Source: Ilyomonas sp965214235 (GTDB lineage Bacteria; Bacteroidota; Bacteroidia; Chitinophagales; Chitinophagaceae). From it: a stretch of 64,000 nt of DNA. Of the stretch, positions 17,788-26,450 are shown in pieces. The stretch spans positions 558,001 to 622,000 of the forward strand of contig CBDCBH010000003.1 of assembly GCA_965214235.1 (NCBI GenBank), given 5' to 3'. The translations under genes and the position numbers were made by a program. How positions within the stretch are numbered: the first letter of the stretch is position 1; the number at the start of each line of letters is the position of its first letter. The notes beneath the pieces are model-generated. The model was not told the DNA's origin, searched no databases, and saw only the letters and a program-made list of their open reading frames with translations.

Positions 17788-18202
17788 CCGCTCGTTTCTT
17801 TCTCCTCCTAAACAACTGTACCAATTCTATCATTACCTTCAGATGTCAACACGCTCTAGTAATTACAAAAGCGATAAATGGTGAAAGCACCCAAGCAACA
17901 AAAAGTGCCGGCAATAGAATAGATTTATTATTATGCCCTGCATGAATTACAAAATATAGCGAACCCAATGCTCCAGGAAACAATGCTATGATAGCTTTCG
18001 TCCTTAAAAAACCGAAAGAGCGATTATTTTCCACCGTGGTTTGTCTTTGTTTGTAAAGTTATTTTATTTGTGGTTTGAAATAGAAACTGTCTTTACGGGT
18101 TGCTGCTAACATCTGAGTTCTGCCAATGTTGATGTCCTTCTCACCAACGAAGGTGGAAAATTCAATTACATTACGAAACTCTTCTCCATTGCCCTCTGCC
18201 CT

Positions 18203-18258
18203 CTGCTCGGCGTAGTCTCCGGACTACGTCGCACCGTCAGCAAATCTCCCGATTTGCC
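18203..18258. repeat. REP-like palindromic repeat, left of the RAYT gene
   Basis: Contains CGTAGTC-TCCG-GACTACG, a 7-bp stem with a 4-base loop, followed by GTCGCACCGTCAGCAAATCT and CCCGATTTGCC. The same block occurs in inverted orientation on the other side of the transposase (18831-18876), with a degenerate copy at 44031. Confidence 0.75.
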
Positions 18259-18262
18259 TTAG

Positions 18263-18808
18263 CTACAAACAATCAATCTCCAGCACATTCCGCAAGCCTG
18301 CATAGTTTCTTGCACTGCTGTATAAGTAATCTTCCGGCTTTTCTACAATGCCAGCCCTTACCGGATTGTTATGAATGTAAGTTAGTTTCTGTTGTGTAAC
18401 AGCAGGGGTAAATAGTTCGATAGCATGATTCTCATGCGTCCAAAACTGATAAACACTATTTCGTTGATGCTCGCGTGCAGCAAACTCAAACCGCTTCATC
18501 ATCCAATCGCTCCTGCTTTCCTGTGGCAACTGCAACAACGGTAACAATTGGTTCGCCGTGAATTTCTTGAAATCTCTTATTATATCAGATAGATGAAACG
18601 GTTCTTTTGCGCGCGCTATCAGGTGAACATGGTTGGTCATAATTACATAACCATACAATTCTAACCCTTTGTTTTTACGGCAATAATCGAAACTGTTTAC
18701 AACTACCTGCTTATATTCATTCCTGGTAAAAACATCTACCCATTTTACAATCTGAAAGGTAAGATAGTAGAGTTGGTGTTGGTCGTAAATCTGGTAGCCT
18801 TGGCTCAT
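18263..18808 (-). CDS. REP-associated tyrosine transposase (Y1_Tnp, HUH)
   Basis: 181 residues. The HUH motif is NHVHLIARAKEP near residue 60, followed by FKKFTANQLL, and the C-terminal THENHAIEL and YIHNNPVRAGIVEKPEDYLYSSARNY blocks that mark RAYT proteins. Related TnpAREP enzymes cut and join single-stranded REP hairpins and are single-copy, domesticated relatives of IS200/IS605 transposases. The gene lies between two inverted REP-like repeats, each within 25 bases of the coding end, the typical RAYT layout. Confidence 0.9.
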   Translation of the reverse strand: MSQGYQIYDQHQLYYLTFQIVKWVDVFTRNEYKQVVVNSFDYCRKNKGLELYGYVIMTNHVHLIARAKEPFHLSDIIRDFKKFTANQLLPLLQLPQESRSDWMMKRFEFAAREHQRNSVYQFWTHENHAIELFTPAVTQQKLTYIHNNPVRAGIVEKPEDYLYSSARNYAGLRNVLEIDCL

Positions 18809-18830
18809 AGGGCAAAGTAAGATAAAGATG

Positions 18831-18876
18831 AGATTTGCTGACGGTGCGACGTAGTCGCGAGACTACGCCGGGCAAG
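18831..18876. repeat. REP-like palindromic repeat, right of the RAYT gene
   Basis: Reads AGATTTGCTGACGGTGCGAC and then CGTAGTC-GCGA-GACTACG, so the 7-bp stem is kept while the loop differs from the left copy. It is inverted relative to 18203-18258 over about 40 bases with few mismatches. Confidence 0.75.
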
Positions 18877-18898
18877 GGAAAAACTATTGGTGAAATTG

Positions 18899-19543
18899 TT
18901 AAACAGATTCAAATTTAACCAACCAAAAATAGGGTAAGTTGATGAAGCGAATTTCTTGTGCTTTGTTCTTCAATACTTGTCTTATAAAACTTTCCGTTGG
19001 AAAGTTTTTAATCACTTTGTGCATTGTCCCATCATCCAGCTTTCGTGTTTGGTACGTGTTATCCCATTCATCTTTTTCAGTTATTGGTGTGCTGCTGCCT
19101 TGCACATAATTGTTATCCATAAATACAACCGTTCCGCCCTTCTGCACCTGGTTATTGGTTACATCAATAAAATGAGATAACTCCTCTAATTTGATATGGC
19201 TCCAGATAAAACCGCCGAACAAACTTTGGTATTTTTTAGAGTTGGTTAATTTGAAAAGATCAGCTTTTGTAAACGTTACAGTCGCAGGCGAATAAGATTT
19301 TGTTTTTGCGATAGTCAGTACCGTTTCGTTAATGTCGGTTGCAAAAACAGAACGTGCTGTTTTTGCAATCTGTTCCGTCCAAAAGCCAGTACCACATGCT
19401 ATTTCAAACACCTCTTTGTTCCTGAAAATTTTTTGCAATAATTCAGTTGCCTTTGCTAAATCTTCCTGCCGTTCGGGTTTGTGGTAAATGCGTTCATATT
19501 CGTTTACGCGTTGTTGGTAGTAAGCAATGAGGTCTTCGTTCAT
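18899..19543 (-). CDS. Class I SAM-dependent methyltransferase
   Basis: 214 residues. The SAM-binding motif VFEIACGTGFWTEQIAK is near residue 45, the acidic strand-2 end is FATDINETVL, and motif post-I is FTKADLFKLT. GGTVVFMDNNYVQGSS precedes the C-terminal strand. The substrate could be a small molecule or lipid; nothing in the neighbourhood points to one. It lies between the RAYT repeat and the AT-rich orphan gene, so it may be cargo of this variable region, though its base composition looks native. Confidence 0.82.
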   Translation of the reverse strand: MNEDLIAYYQQRVNEYERIYHKPERQEDLAKATELLQKIFRNKEVFEIACGTGFWTEQIAKTARSVFATDINETVLTIAKTKSYSPATVTFTKADLFKLTNSKKYQSLFGGFIWSHIKLEELSHFIDVTNNQVQKGGTVVFMDNNYVQGSSTPITEKDEWDNTYQTRKLDDGTMHKVIKNFPTESFIRQVLKNKAQEIRFINLPYFWLVKFESV

Positions 19544-19687
19544 GCAAGAAAATATACTATTGTGTGATGAGGTTTTGGTTGATAAAAGTATTGTATTTTA
19601 TAATTGTTTCCTGCAAGAGGCGATGTTTGAATTAACAAATGATTTAAGTGGATGATTACTTGGTAAACCGCTCTCTTACTTTTTTTT

Positions 19688-19737
19688 CCGGACATCATGT
19701 TTCGAAGTCCTATTGTCGGGAGACTGAGCCGGAGGGG
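19688..19737. repeat. Possible degenerate REP copy
   Basis: The stretch ending GTCGGGAGACTGAGCCGGAG partly resembles the REP segment CGGAGACTACGCCGAGCAGA read on the reverse strand of the left RAYT repeat. It is GC-rich against AT-rich flanks and directly precedes the orphan nuclease-like gene. The hairpin is not preserved, so this is tentative. Confidence 0.3.
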
Positions 19738-19776
19738 TTACACATTTTTTATTAATTTTAAGATAATTTACGCTTA

Positions 19777-21531
19777 ATGAAACTTGTAGTTGTACCTGGT
19801 TACAGAGAACTATTTGGAGAAACTAAAATCACTTATGAGGAATTAATAAAACATATTCCCTCCGAAATAATCATTTCAGTTTTAATAAGCTTAAATAATG
19901 AATTAAATGTTCCCACTAAAGAAATTACAGATTCTGAAAATCAAAAAAGATTAAGAGAATTATTATCAGAACGATTTACTCAACAACAATCATCTTATCT
20001 AAATAATGCTTACTATAATTATGGCTTAAATACCAATGGTACTTACAATGCACATGTGTTTGCAAGACAATATTTGTTAGTTATGATTCTTAAAGAATTA
20101 AATAATTATCGTGATTTTGAACTAGAGGATACAACGGGCAATGATGAGTTCAACATACTAATAGCATATTTATTAGTTATTGATGAAGTAAATTTTAATA
20201 ACAAAGTTTTGTTGGATGAAGCATTAACACATCAAGGAGACTCTTTATTAGATTACCGAATGTTATGGACACCTAGTATTAGCCAATATGAATTCAATGA
20301 AAAAACGAATACAGTTTATGAGCTTTTTCGTCTTATTGCATTTTCAAAGTATACAGTAAAGTATTTAAGGGGTTATTTAAAAGAATATCTCAATGGTTTT
20401 AATTTTAAGAATATAGCTGAATTACTATGTAGTTTGTATCAACTCTCAATGACAACACTCAACTATCAAAAAGATGAAATCTTAAAAAAACTAAATTATA
20501 TAAAACCAGCAGAAGGAATTGATGATTCTCATCTAAACTTACAAGCCATTAATGCGTTAGTTGGAAAAAAATTGATAGTCTTAGATGATTTAAGAAAGAA
20601 GCCTTTCTATTTTAATAAAAGGAATGGATACATGTTTATTGATGAAGATATTTACAATAAAAAATGTTACAAAGGTCCATTCTTTGAATTGTATTATAAT
20701 ACTACTCTTAAAAACTATAATACCATTCTTAAAAGAAAGATGACTTTCAACGAGTATAGCACCGATATATCTTTACAAGTCCTCGAAAAAAATTGTTTCC
20801 AATCTCTTTGTAAAGCTCTTCAGGATCAAAAAGCGCAGGTAGTAAAGTTTGATGACAATGGAATAGATAGTTTTCCTGACTGTTATATGCGAAACAATAA
20901 GTCAATAATGCTTTTTGAATTTAAAGGTTATGTATTTCCTAATGCCTTATCTGCAAAGCCTGATTTTGATGTTATAAAAAAATACATTGACGAGCGATTT
21001 GTCGAAAATGAGAATGGCAAAGCAAAAGGCGTGAATCAGCTTATAAATCAAATAAGCTTATTAGCAGAAAATAAATTTGATTTTGATTATCATTACAAAG
21101 AAAATTTTTACCAGAAACGTCTCACAATTTATCCTATCATTATTCATTCAGAATTTCATTTTTCCATGCCTGGTGTAAATTCTTATTTGAATGAACTATT
21201 TCAATTTGGTTTAACGAATGAATTGAAAGATAGATTTATCATCAAGCCACTTATTTTAATCAATTTAGAAATCATTTTCGATTTTGTTCTAACCGGAGGA
21301 AATTTTGCCTCATTAGAAAAACTTTTTGACAGGTATCTCAAAATCATAGACGATAGGGAAAAAAGGCTTCGCAAGCAACCTTCAACAGATAATTTTTTTA
21401 GAACTAAAAGTAGTTTTGATGAAATTTATAGATCTGTCCTTTTAAAAGATTTGAAAGTTCCTAAAAAAAGAAATGATATAATTAAAGAACTGATAGGTAT
21501 AAGTCAGGAAGAAATTGATGAAGTACTTTAA
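19777..21531 (+). CDS. Unrecognised protein with PD-(D/E)XK nuclease signature
   Basis: 584 residues, visibly AT-richer than neighbouring genes. I do not recognise the family. The first 330 residues are mainly helical with no motif I can name. Near residues 365-382 PDCYMRNNKSIMLFEFKGY gives PD, ten residues, then EFK, a textbook PD-(D/E)XK pattern; a Glu-bearing helix (SLQVLEKNCFQSL) precedes it and a Gln motif (KGVNQLINQI) follows, as in that superfamily. A metal-dependent nuclease is a reasonable inference. There is no signal peptide or membrane segment. Isolation, composition and the IS/RAYT neighbourhood suggest horizontal acquisition and possibly a defence role. Confidence 0.6.
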   Translation: MKLVVVPGYRELFGETKITYEELIKHIPSEIIISVLISLNNELNVPTKEITDSENQKRLRELLSERFTQQQSSYLNNAYYNYGLNTNGTYNAHVFARQYLLVMILKELNNYRDFELEDTTGNDEFNILIAYLLVIDEVNFNNKVLLDEALTHQGDSLLDYRMLWTPSISQYEFNEKTNTVYELFRLIAFSKYTVKYLRGYLKEYLNGFNFKNIAELLCSLYQLSMTTLNYQKDEILKKLNYIKPAEGIDDSHLNLQAINALVGKKLIVLDDLRKKPFYFNKRNGYMFIDEDIYNKKCYKGPFFELYYNTTLKNYNTILKRKMTFNEYSTDISLQVLEKNCFQSLCKALQDQKAQVVKFDDNGIDSFPDCYMRNNKSIMLFEFKGYVFPNALSAKPDFDVIKKYIDERFVENENGKAKGVNQLINQISLLAENKFDFDYHYKENFYQKRLTIYPIIIHSEFHFSMPGVNSYLNELFQFGLTNELKDRFIIKPLILINLEIIFDFVLTGGNFASLEKLFDRYLKIIDDREKRLRKQPSTDNFFRTKSSFDEIYRSVLLKDLKVPKKRNDIIKELIGISQEEIDEVL

Positions 21532-21634
21532 ACTATTTCTTTCTCTACCCGTTATTGCACTCTTATTTATGTGTATAATCATTACTTTTATCAATTACGA
21601 TTTACCAACACTTTCTCTTTATTTCCCGCCATAA
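21518..21634 (+). CDS. Possible 38-residue single-helix membrane peptide
   Basis: An ATG at 21518 overlaps the last 14 bases of the preceding gene in another frame and opens a 38-codon frame: KYFKLFLSLPVIALLFMCII then TFINYDLPT. It would have one membrane helix. The overlap resembles translational coupling, but the frame also overlaps the 3' end of the convergent peptidase gene, and AT-rich DNA easily gives such frames. Weakly supported. Confidence 0.2.
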   Translation: MKYFKLFLSLPVIALLFMCIIITFINYDLPTLSLYFPP

Positions 21635-23742
21635 CTCAACCCCATATTATACCATAGAAACGCCCACTTGTCTGCCTGCTCCTGAATAACCTTAGATGTT
21701 GGTTTTCCGGCACCATGCCCGGCTTTGGTTTCAATGTTCATGAGTATGGGGTTGCTACAGCTTTGCGCTGCCTGCAAAGCCGAACCAAACTTGAAAGAAT
21801 GCGCCGGAACCACGCGGTCGTCATGGTCTGCCGTGCTTATCATCGTTGCCGGATAACAGGTGCCTTTCTTAGCGTTATGAACCGGTGAATAATGAAGAAG
21901 ATAATCGAACATTTCTTTGTTGTCGTCGGCTGTTCCATAATCATAAGCCCAACCAGCGCCAGCCGTGAACTTATGGTAGCGAAGCATATCCAAAACACCA
22001 ACGGCAGGAAAGCAAACGCGAAACAAATCAGGTCGCTGCGTCATGCAGGCGCCAACCAACAACCCACCATTGGAGCCGCCCGAAATAGAAAGATAACCGG
22101 CAGAAGTAACTTTATCCTGTATTAAAAATTCGGCGGCGGCAATAAAGTCGTCAAACACATTTTGCTTTTTTGTTTTGATGCCTGCATTGTGCCACGCATC
22201 GCCATATTCTCCGCCTCCGCGAATGTTGGCTACGGCATATACGCCGCCGTTCTCCATAAACACAATATTGCTTACACTAAAAGCCGGTGTAATGCTGATA
22301 TTAAAACCACCATAACCATACAGCAGGGTTGGGTTTTTACTATTGAGTACAATGCCCTTTTTATGGGTGATGATCATGGGTATTTTTGTACCATCTTTCG
22401 ATGTATAAAATACTTGTTTGCTTTCATAATCGTTAGGGTTGAACTGAACGTTGGATTGCTTATAAACGGTTGATGTTTGTGAAGCGATATCGTACTTAAA
22501 AATGGTGGGTGGATACACATACGAAGTGAACGTATAATACACTTCTTTGTCTTCCCGCTTACCATTAAAACCGCCTGCAGTACCAAGTCCCGGAAGTTGA
22601 ATGGTTTTTTCTAATTTTCCATCCAGATTGTACTGCTCAATTTCCGAAACAGCGTCTTTAATATACTGCGCAAACAACTTGCCGCCGCCGGTTGTAATGC
22701 TTACCGGGAACTTTGTTTCAGCTATCAAATCTTTCCAATGTTCTGGCGTTGGGTTAGCCGCATCAACCACAACCAATTTGCGGTTTGGCGCATTGCGGTT
22801 GGTAGCAATAAACAGCCTGCCGTTGTTACTGTACTCAACATTTTGCTCATAATCAAAACCTGTGGCAATGGGAATAATGGGTGCGTTTTCTTTTGCTACA
22901 TTTTGCAAGTACAATTCATTGCCTGTAGTTGCATTGGCAGCCGAAATAACCAGCCATTCCTGATCTTCTGTAACAGTGGCGCCAATGTATCTTCTTGGTG
23001 TTGCTTCACCACCAAAAATAAGTTTGTCGTCCTTTTGTTTTGCGCCTAATTTATGGTAATACAATTTATGAACCTGCGTTTTGCCCGAAAGCTGACTGCC
23101 TTCTTTTGGCTTATCGTAACTGCTGTAATAAAAGCCGTCATTTTTCTTCCAGGCAATTCCACTGAACTTTACATCAATTAATGTATCATCCATTTGTTTT
23201 CCGGTTGATGTATTCATCACAATTACTTTGCGCCAATCGCTTCCGCCTTCCGATATTTGATATGCAGCAAGAGAGCCGTCTTTCGTAAAGTTAATGCCGG
23301 CAAGCGATGTAGTGCCGTCAGCAGAAAACAGGTTCGGATCTAAAAACACTTCCTTGCTTCCTTCTTTTTCTCTGTACAAAACAAACTGGTTTTGCAAACC
23401 ATCATTCTTATAAAAATAAGTGAAGCCGCCTTCTTTAAAAGGCGCCGAAAACTTTTCGTAATTCCATAGTTCGGTAAGGCGTTTTTTAATGGCATCACGA
23501 AATGGTATTTTACTTAAATAATCATTCGTAACTGCCACTTGCTGTTGCACCCAGGCTTTGGTATCGGCCGCCGTATCGTTTTCTAACCAGCGGTACGGAT
23601 CGCTGACTTTCGTTCCAAAAAAATCATCGGTTTGGTTAACCGTTTTTGTGGTGGGATACGTGCCCGTAAATGCGCCCTGCTTTTGTGCCATCAAACTTAT
23701 CGTTATAGTAAGTGCAAAAAAGACAAAGATGGTTTTTTTCAT
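21619..23742 (-). CDS. Prolyl oligopeptidase family serine peptidase (S9A)
   Basis: 707 residues with a signal peptide (MKKTIFVFFALTITISLMAQ), so periplasmic. The N-terminal beta-propeller starts at DPYRWLEND, a hallmark of S9A enzymes. The alpha/beta-hydrolase domain carries the nucleophile in SGGSNGGLL near residue 555, Asp in ADHDDRVVP near residue 640 and His in AGHGAGKP near residue 677. It cleaves after proline in short peptides. Length matches prolyl endopeptidases. It is convergent with the AT-rich orphan gene. Confidence 0.93.
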   Translation of the reverse strand: MKKTIFVFFALTITISLMAQKQGAFTGTYPTTKTVNQTDDFFGTKVSDPYRWLENDTAADTKAWVQQQVAVTNDYLSKIPFRDAIKKRLTELWNYEKFSAPFKEGGFTYFYKNDGLQNQFVLYREKEGSKEVFLDPNLFSADGTTSLAGINFTKDGSLAAYQISEGGSDWRKVIVMNTSTGKQMDDTLIDVKFSGIAWKKNDGFYYSSYDKPKEGSQLSGKTQVHKLYYHKLGAKQKDDKLIFGGEATPRRYIGATVTEDQEWLVISAANATTGNELYLQNVAKENAPIIPIATGFDYEQNVEYSNNGRLFIATNRNAPNRKLVVVDAANPTPEHWKDLIAETKFPVSITTGGGKLFAQYIKDAVSEIEQYNLDGKLEKTIQLPGLGTAGGFNGKREDKEVYYTFTSYVYPPTIFKYDIASQTSTVYKQSNVQFNPNDYESKQVFYTSKDGTKIPMIITHKKGIVLNSKNPTLLYGYGGFNISITPAFSVSNIVFMENGGVYAVANIRGGGEYGDAWHNAGIKTKKQNVFDDFIAAAEFLIQDKVTSAGYLSISGGSNGGLLVGACMTQRPDLFRVCFPAVGVLDMLRYHKFTAGAGWAYDYGTADDNKEMFDYLLHYSPVHNAKKGTCYPATMISTADHDDRVVPAHSFKFGSALQAAQSCSNPILMNIETKAGHGAGKPTSKVIQEQADKWAFLWYNMGLSYGGK

Positions 23743-23820
23743 ATTGTGAAAGTAAGAAAATTAAAGATGAACATTTTGATTTTTGTGTTTTGATGATTTG
23801 AATAGAACAAATAAAATACG

Positions 23821-23833
23821 AGTAAAAACAAAC
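23821..23833 (+). repeat. Exact copy of dispersed 13-mer AGTAAAAACAAAC
   Basis: Lies in the 233-bp divergent gap between the prolyl oligopeptidase and Rieske-flavoprotein genes, 79 bases upstream of the peptidase start. The rest of the gap is AT-rich without other clear signals. Confidence 0.7.
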
Positions 23834-23974
23834 TTGCACAAGGCTGCATCTTTATAACCTTGCGGGGCGCAATTAAAAAAATAATGAAATAGTTTTCATT
23901 CAATTAAAAACAATTTTAAAACTATTACAACCCGGTTCTTTTTTTGCAATGCTTAGCATTCAAAAACGAATGAT

Positions 23975-25510
23975 ATGCAAAGAGACGGCGCAACAGTAAG
24001 CCTGTGGCAAGAGAACCTGCCAGATTATGAAACAAAAGAAAACAATCTTCCTCAACTCCTTTTTGATGTTGCCATTGCAGGCGGTGGCATTACCGGCATT
24101 ACCACTGCATGGCTGCTGCAGAAAAGTGGTAAAAAATGTTTGTTGATGGAAGGCAAAACCATTGGCTTTGGCACCACATCGGGCACAACGGCGCACATTA
24201 ATACGTTGCTTGATACCAGTTACTCGCAGATAGCCAAAGACTTTGGTACAGATGCAGCAACGCTTGTTGCACAAGCTGCAAAAGAAGCCTGCACATTGAT
24301 AAAAGAAAACGTTGCCGCTTATACTATTGATTGCGGTTATGAAGAGAAAAGCGGCTTTTTATTTTCGCAAAATGAAGAGCAGGATAAAGAGCTGGATGAG
24401 ATAATAAAAGCAACCAAAGAAGCTGGTATTGAAGCGGCTGAAAGCAATCAAATCCCGGTACCTATTCCGTTCACCAAAGCAATGCGCGTAGAAGGTCAGG
24501 CGGGCTTTCATCCTACCGAATATATAGTTGCCTTAGCGAAGGAATTTGAGGCATTGGGCGGAACCATTGTTACCAACTGCCGCGTTCAAAAATGGGAGGA
24601 TAAAGAAGTGGTAACCATAGAAACAACATTGGGTAACATGCAGGCAAAACAATTTGTTGAGGCAACACATATTGCATTGGGAGTAAATTTGCTGCATTTG
24701 CGTTGCGCGCCGTATCGCAGCTATGCCATTGCTGTTGAATTGGAAGATGAGAATTATCCCGATGCTTTGGCTTATGATATGTATGATCCGTATCGTTATT
24801 ATCGTACACAAAACATAAAGGGAAAAAACTATTTAATTGCCGGTGGTGAAGACCACAAAACAGCGCATGAAGACAATACTGAGATTCCATTTCTGCGATT
24901 GGAAGCTTATGTAAAGCAACATTTTAAAGTAAAGAACATCGCTTATAAATGGTCATCGCAATACTTTGAACCTGCTGACGGCTTGCCTTATATCGGGCAT
25001 CTGCCGGGGCATGCCAACGGAAATGTATATGTGGCTACGGGCTTTAGCGGCAACGGCATTACTTATAGCCATGTTGCTGCAATATTGTTACACAGTATGC
25101 TTACGGGTGCCCAATCGCCTTACGAAAAACTATTCTCGCCAGGTCGCATTAAACCGGTTGCAGGTTTTACCGATTTTGTAAAAGAAAATGTTGACGTTGC
25201 CAAAGAATTTATAAAAGGATTTTTTACAAAAGAAAAAATAGAAACGCTAAGCAGCTTAGCACATGGTGAAGGAAAAGTAGTAAATTATGAAGGCGAAAAA
25301 ATTGCGTTGTATAAAGATGAAGCCGGTGGCTTGCATGCCGTAAACCCAACCTGCCCGCATTTAAAGTGCAGTGTAAACTGGAATGTAGCAGAAAAGTCGT
25401 GGGATTGCCCCTGCCATGGCGCCCGTTATGATTATGATGGTAAATTAATTACAGGACCTGCTGCGCATGATTTGAAAAAGATTGATTTGGAAGAATTGAT
25501 TGAAAAGTAG
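23975..25510 (+). CDS. FAD-dependent oxidoreductase with C-terminal Rieske domain
   Basis: 511 residues. A DAO-type flavoprotein domain with the FAD motif VAIAGGGITGITTAWLL near residue 30 is followed by GFGTTSGTTAHI and by VYVATGFSGNGITYSH near residue 350. The last 80 residues form a Rieske [2Fe-2S] domain with CPHLKC near residue 459 and CPCHGARYD near residue 477 (C-x-H and C-x2-H, with the first pair read as C-P-H). Such fusions pass electrons between a flavin and an iron-sulfur centre; the substrate is unknown. No signal peptide. The next gene is convergent. Confidence 0.9.
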   Translation: MQRDGATVSLWQENLPDYETKENNLPQLLFDVAIAGGGITGITTAWLLQKSGKKCLLMEGKTIGFGTTSGTTAHINTLLDTSYSQIAKDFGTDAATLVAQAAKEACTLIKENVAAYTIDCGYEEKSGFLFSQNEEQDKELDEIIKATKEAGIEAAESNQIPVPIPFTKAMRVEGQAGFHPTEYIVALAKEFEALGGTIVTNCRVQKWEDKEVVTIETTLGNMQAKQFVEATHIALGVNLLHLRCAPYRSYAIAVELEDENYPDALAYDMYDPYRYYRTQNIKGKNYLIAGGEDHKTAHEDNTEIPFLRLEAYVKQHFKVKNIAYKWSSQYFEPADGLPYIGHLPGHANGNVYVATGFSGNGITYSHVAAILLHSMLTGAQSPYEKLFSPGRIKPVAGFTDFVKENVDVAKEFIKGFFTKEKIETLSSLAHGEGKVVNYEGEKIALYKDEAGGLHAVNPTCPHLKCSVNWNVAEKSWDCPCHGARYDYDGKLITGPAAHDLKKIDLEELIEK

Positions 25511-25560
25511 AAAGTAAGGAACAAGGTTCAAGTTTCAAGGAAGCATACAAGTTACAAGAG
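25511..25560. repeat. AAGGTTCAAGTT-type intergenic repeat, left of the deiminase/UDG-like pair
   Basis: AAAGTAAGGAACAAGGTTCA followed by AGTTTCAAGGAAGC. A related sequence occurs inverted at 27078-27120 on the other side of the two AT-rich genes, and the shorter AAGGTTCAA hairpin recurs at 59139. Confidence 0.5.
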
Positions 25561-25592
25561 TTAAGGAAGAAGCCGAATCAATAAAAATGTTG

Positions 25593-26450
25593 CTACATGT
25601 TGTTTTGTTTGTTAGTTTTTATGTTCCATGTTATGCAGTTTAATACTCCACCATCATTGGCTATTTCATTGCTATCAATGGTTGCCATAATCTTTCCTGT
25701 AAATATGGTTTCAAATTGTTGTACTACATTGTCATCTTCCTTAATCCCAAACGTTGGAATGATGACAATGTTTTCCATTTGGAGGTAATTGATATAATCT
25801 CCATTTGCGCCGTCGTTGCTTTTGTTATTGTATATGTTGTAAGGAATTGTGATGTAATCAAGTCCTGTATTGTGAATGGCAATTTCAAAAGCTCTGTAAA
25901 ACTCTTTTTGTTCTCGCCGGTAGTCGTTAATCACAACAGTATTCTCGTCTATAAAACGAACCATTCCATCCGCATGTCCTGTGTAGTCGCCTGGCTGTTC
26001 GGGAACAAAATAAAGTTTATCAACTTGTAAAAGTTCATGAAGCTCTTTAATTAAATGTTTGCGTTCGTAGTTTGGATTTTCAACGAAAACACGATCAGTC
26101 ATAATGACCTTGTTGGTCGTTCTTATCACATTACCGCCATCAAGAAGAATGTTTGTTTTAAATGTATTAATGCCGGTTTCTTTGCAAATTGTATCAACGT
26201 CTGAAATTGTGTTTATATACTTTTTATACTTTGTAATGTAGGAAGGCCGATATAAAAAACGAACAAACTTATCTATGTCTGTTTGAATTGGCATATAATC
26301 AACAGCCCAAACATCTTTTGTTCTTGGCAGAAAAGCAAACTCAATATTACAATCAATTAAAACCTCTTCAAACCGTTTGTAAAAGTGAGGATATTTCTTT
26401 GGTAATGTATCTGCTAAGTATAAAAAGTTAGTTTGGCTGTCTGTTATCAT
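25593..26450 (-). CDS. Agmatine deiminase / peptidyl-arginine deiminase family protein
   Basis: 285 residues, shorter than typical agmatine deiminases (about 340-370). Guanidino-modifying motifs are in order: KDVWAVDYMPIQ (W-x-x-D-x-x-P), ILLDGGNVI, GDYTGHADGMVRF and a C-terminal NDGGVLNCITW with the presumed catalytic Cys. Family members hydrolyse the guanidinium of agmatine or arginine residues to a ureido group. There is no signal peptide, so it is probably cytosolic. It is AT-rich, translated after the UDG-like gene with a 4-base ATGA overlap, and unlike agmatine pathways has no N-carbamoylputrescine amidase beside it. Confidence 0.75.
   Translation of the reverse strand: MITDSQTNFLYLADTLPKKYPHFYKRFEEVLIDCNIEFAFLPRTKDVWAVDYMPIQTDIDKFVRFLYRPSYITKYKKYINTISDVDTICKETGINTFKTNILLDGGNVIRTTNKVIMTDRVFVENPNYERKHLIKELHELLQVDKLYFVPEQPGDYTGHADGMVRFIDENTVVINDYRREQKEFYRAFEIAIHNTGLDYITIPYNIYNNKSNDGANGDYINYLQMENIVIIPTFGIKEDDNVVQQFETIFTGKIMATIDSNEIANDGGVLNCITWNIKTNKQNNM

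Larger units (their letters stand above)
17008..17856 (-). mobile_element. Insertion sequence, IS5 family (IS427-like group), 849 bp
   Basis: The ends are the imperfect inverted repeats GGTTGTGTTGACATCT (17008-17023) and, on the other strand, GAGCGTGTTGACATCT (17841-17856), differing only near the outer tips. A TA dinucleotide directly flanks both ends (17006-17007 and 17857-17858) and fits a target duplication, because removing one restores a reading frame. Two overlapping-type transposase frames lie on the minus strand and meet at a run of seven A. Size, termini and two-frame DDE layout fit the IS427 group. It appears complete. Confidence 0.88.
16776..18034 (-). pseudogene. Small four-helix membrane protein gene split by an IS5-family insertion
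   Basis: Two minus-strand fragments flank the IS. The 5' half (18034 down to 17857) encodes MENNRSFGFLRTKAII and two hydrophobic segments, ending SPFIAFVIT. The 3' half (17007 down to 16776) encodes NVIYKRWSFL and two more hydrophobic segments, ending KTNNTSPNN. Removing the IS and one TA copy joins ACT-A to AT-GTA in the same frame and gives one 135-residue protein with four predicted membrane helices. The apparent start MSTQP of the downstream fragment comes from the IS terminal repeat and is not native. The family is unrecognised. The insertion is probably recent because both halves are otherwise open. Confidence 0.8.

Noticed and set aside
19688..19737. Possible tRNA fragment (TTTCGAAGTCC resembles a T-arm)
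   Set aside because: No acceptor stem, anticodon arm or CCA-end pairing can be formed around it; resemblance to the REP sequence is better.
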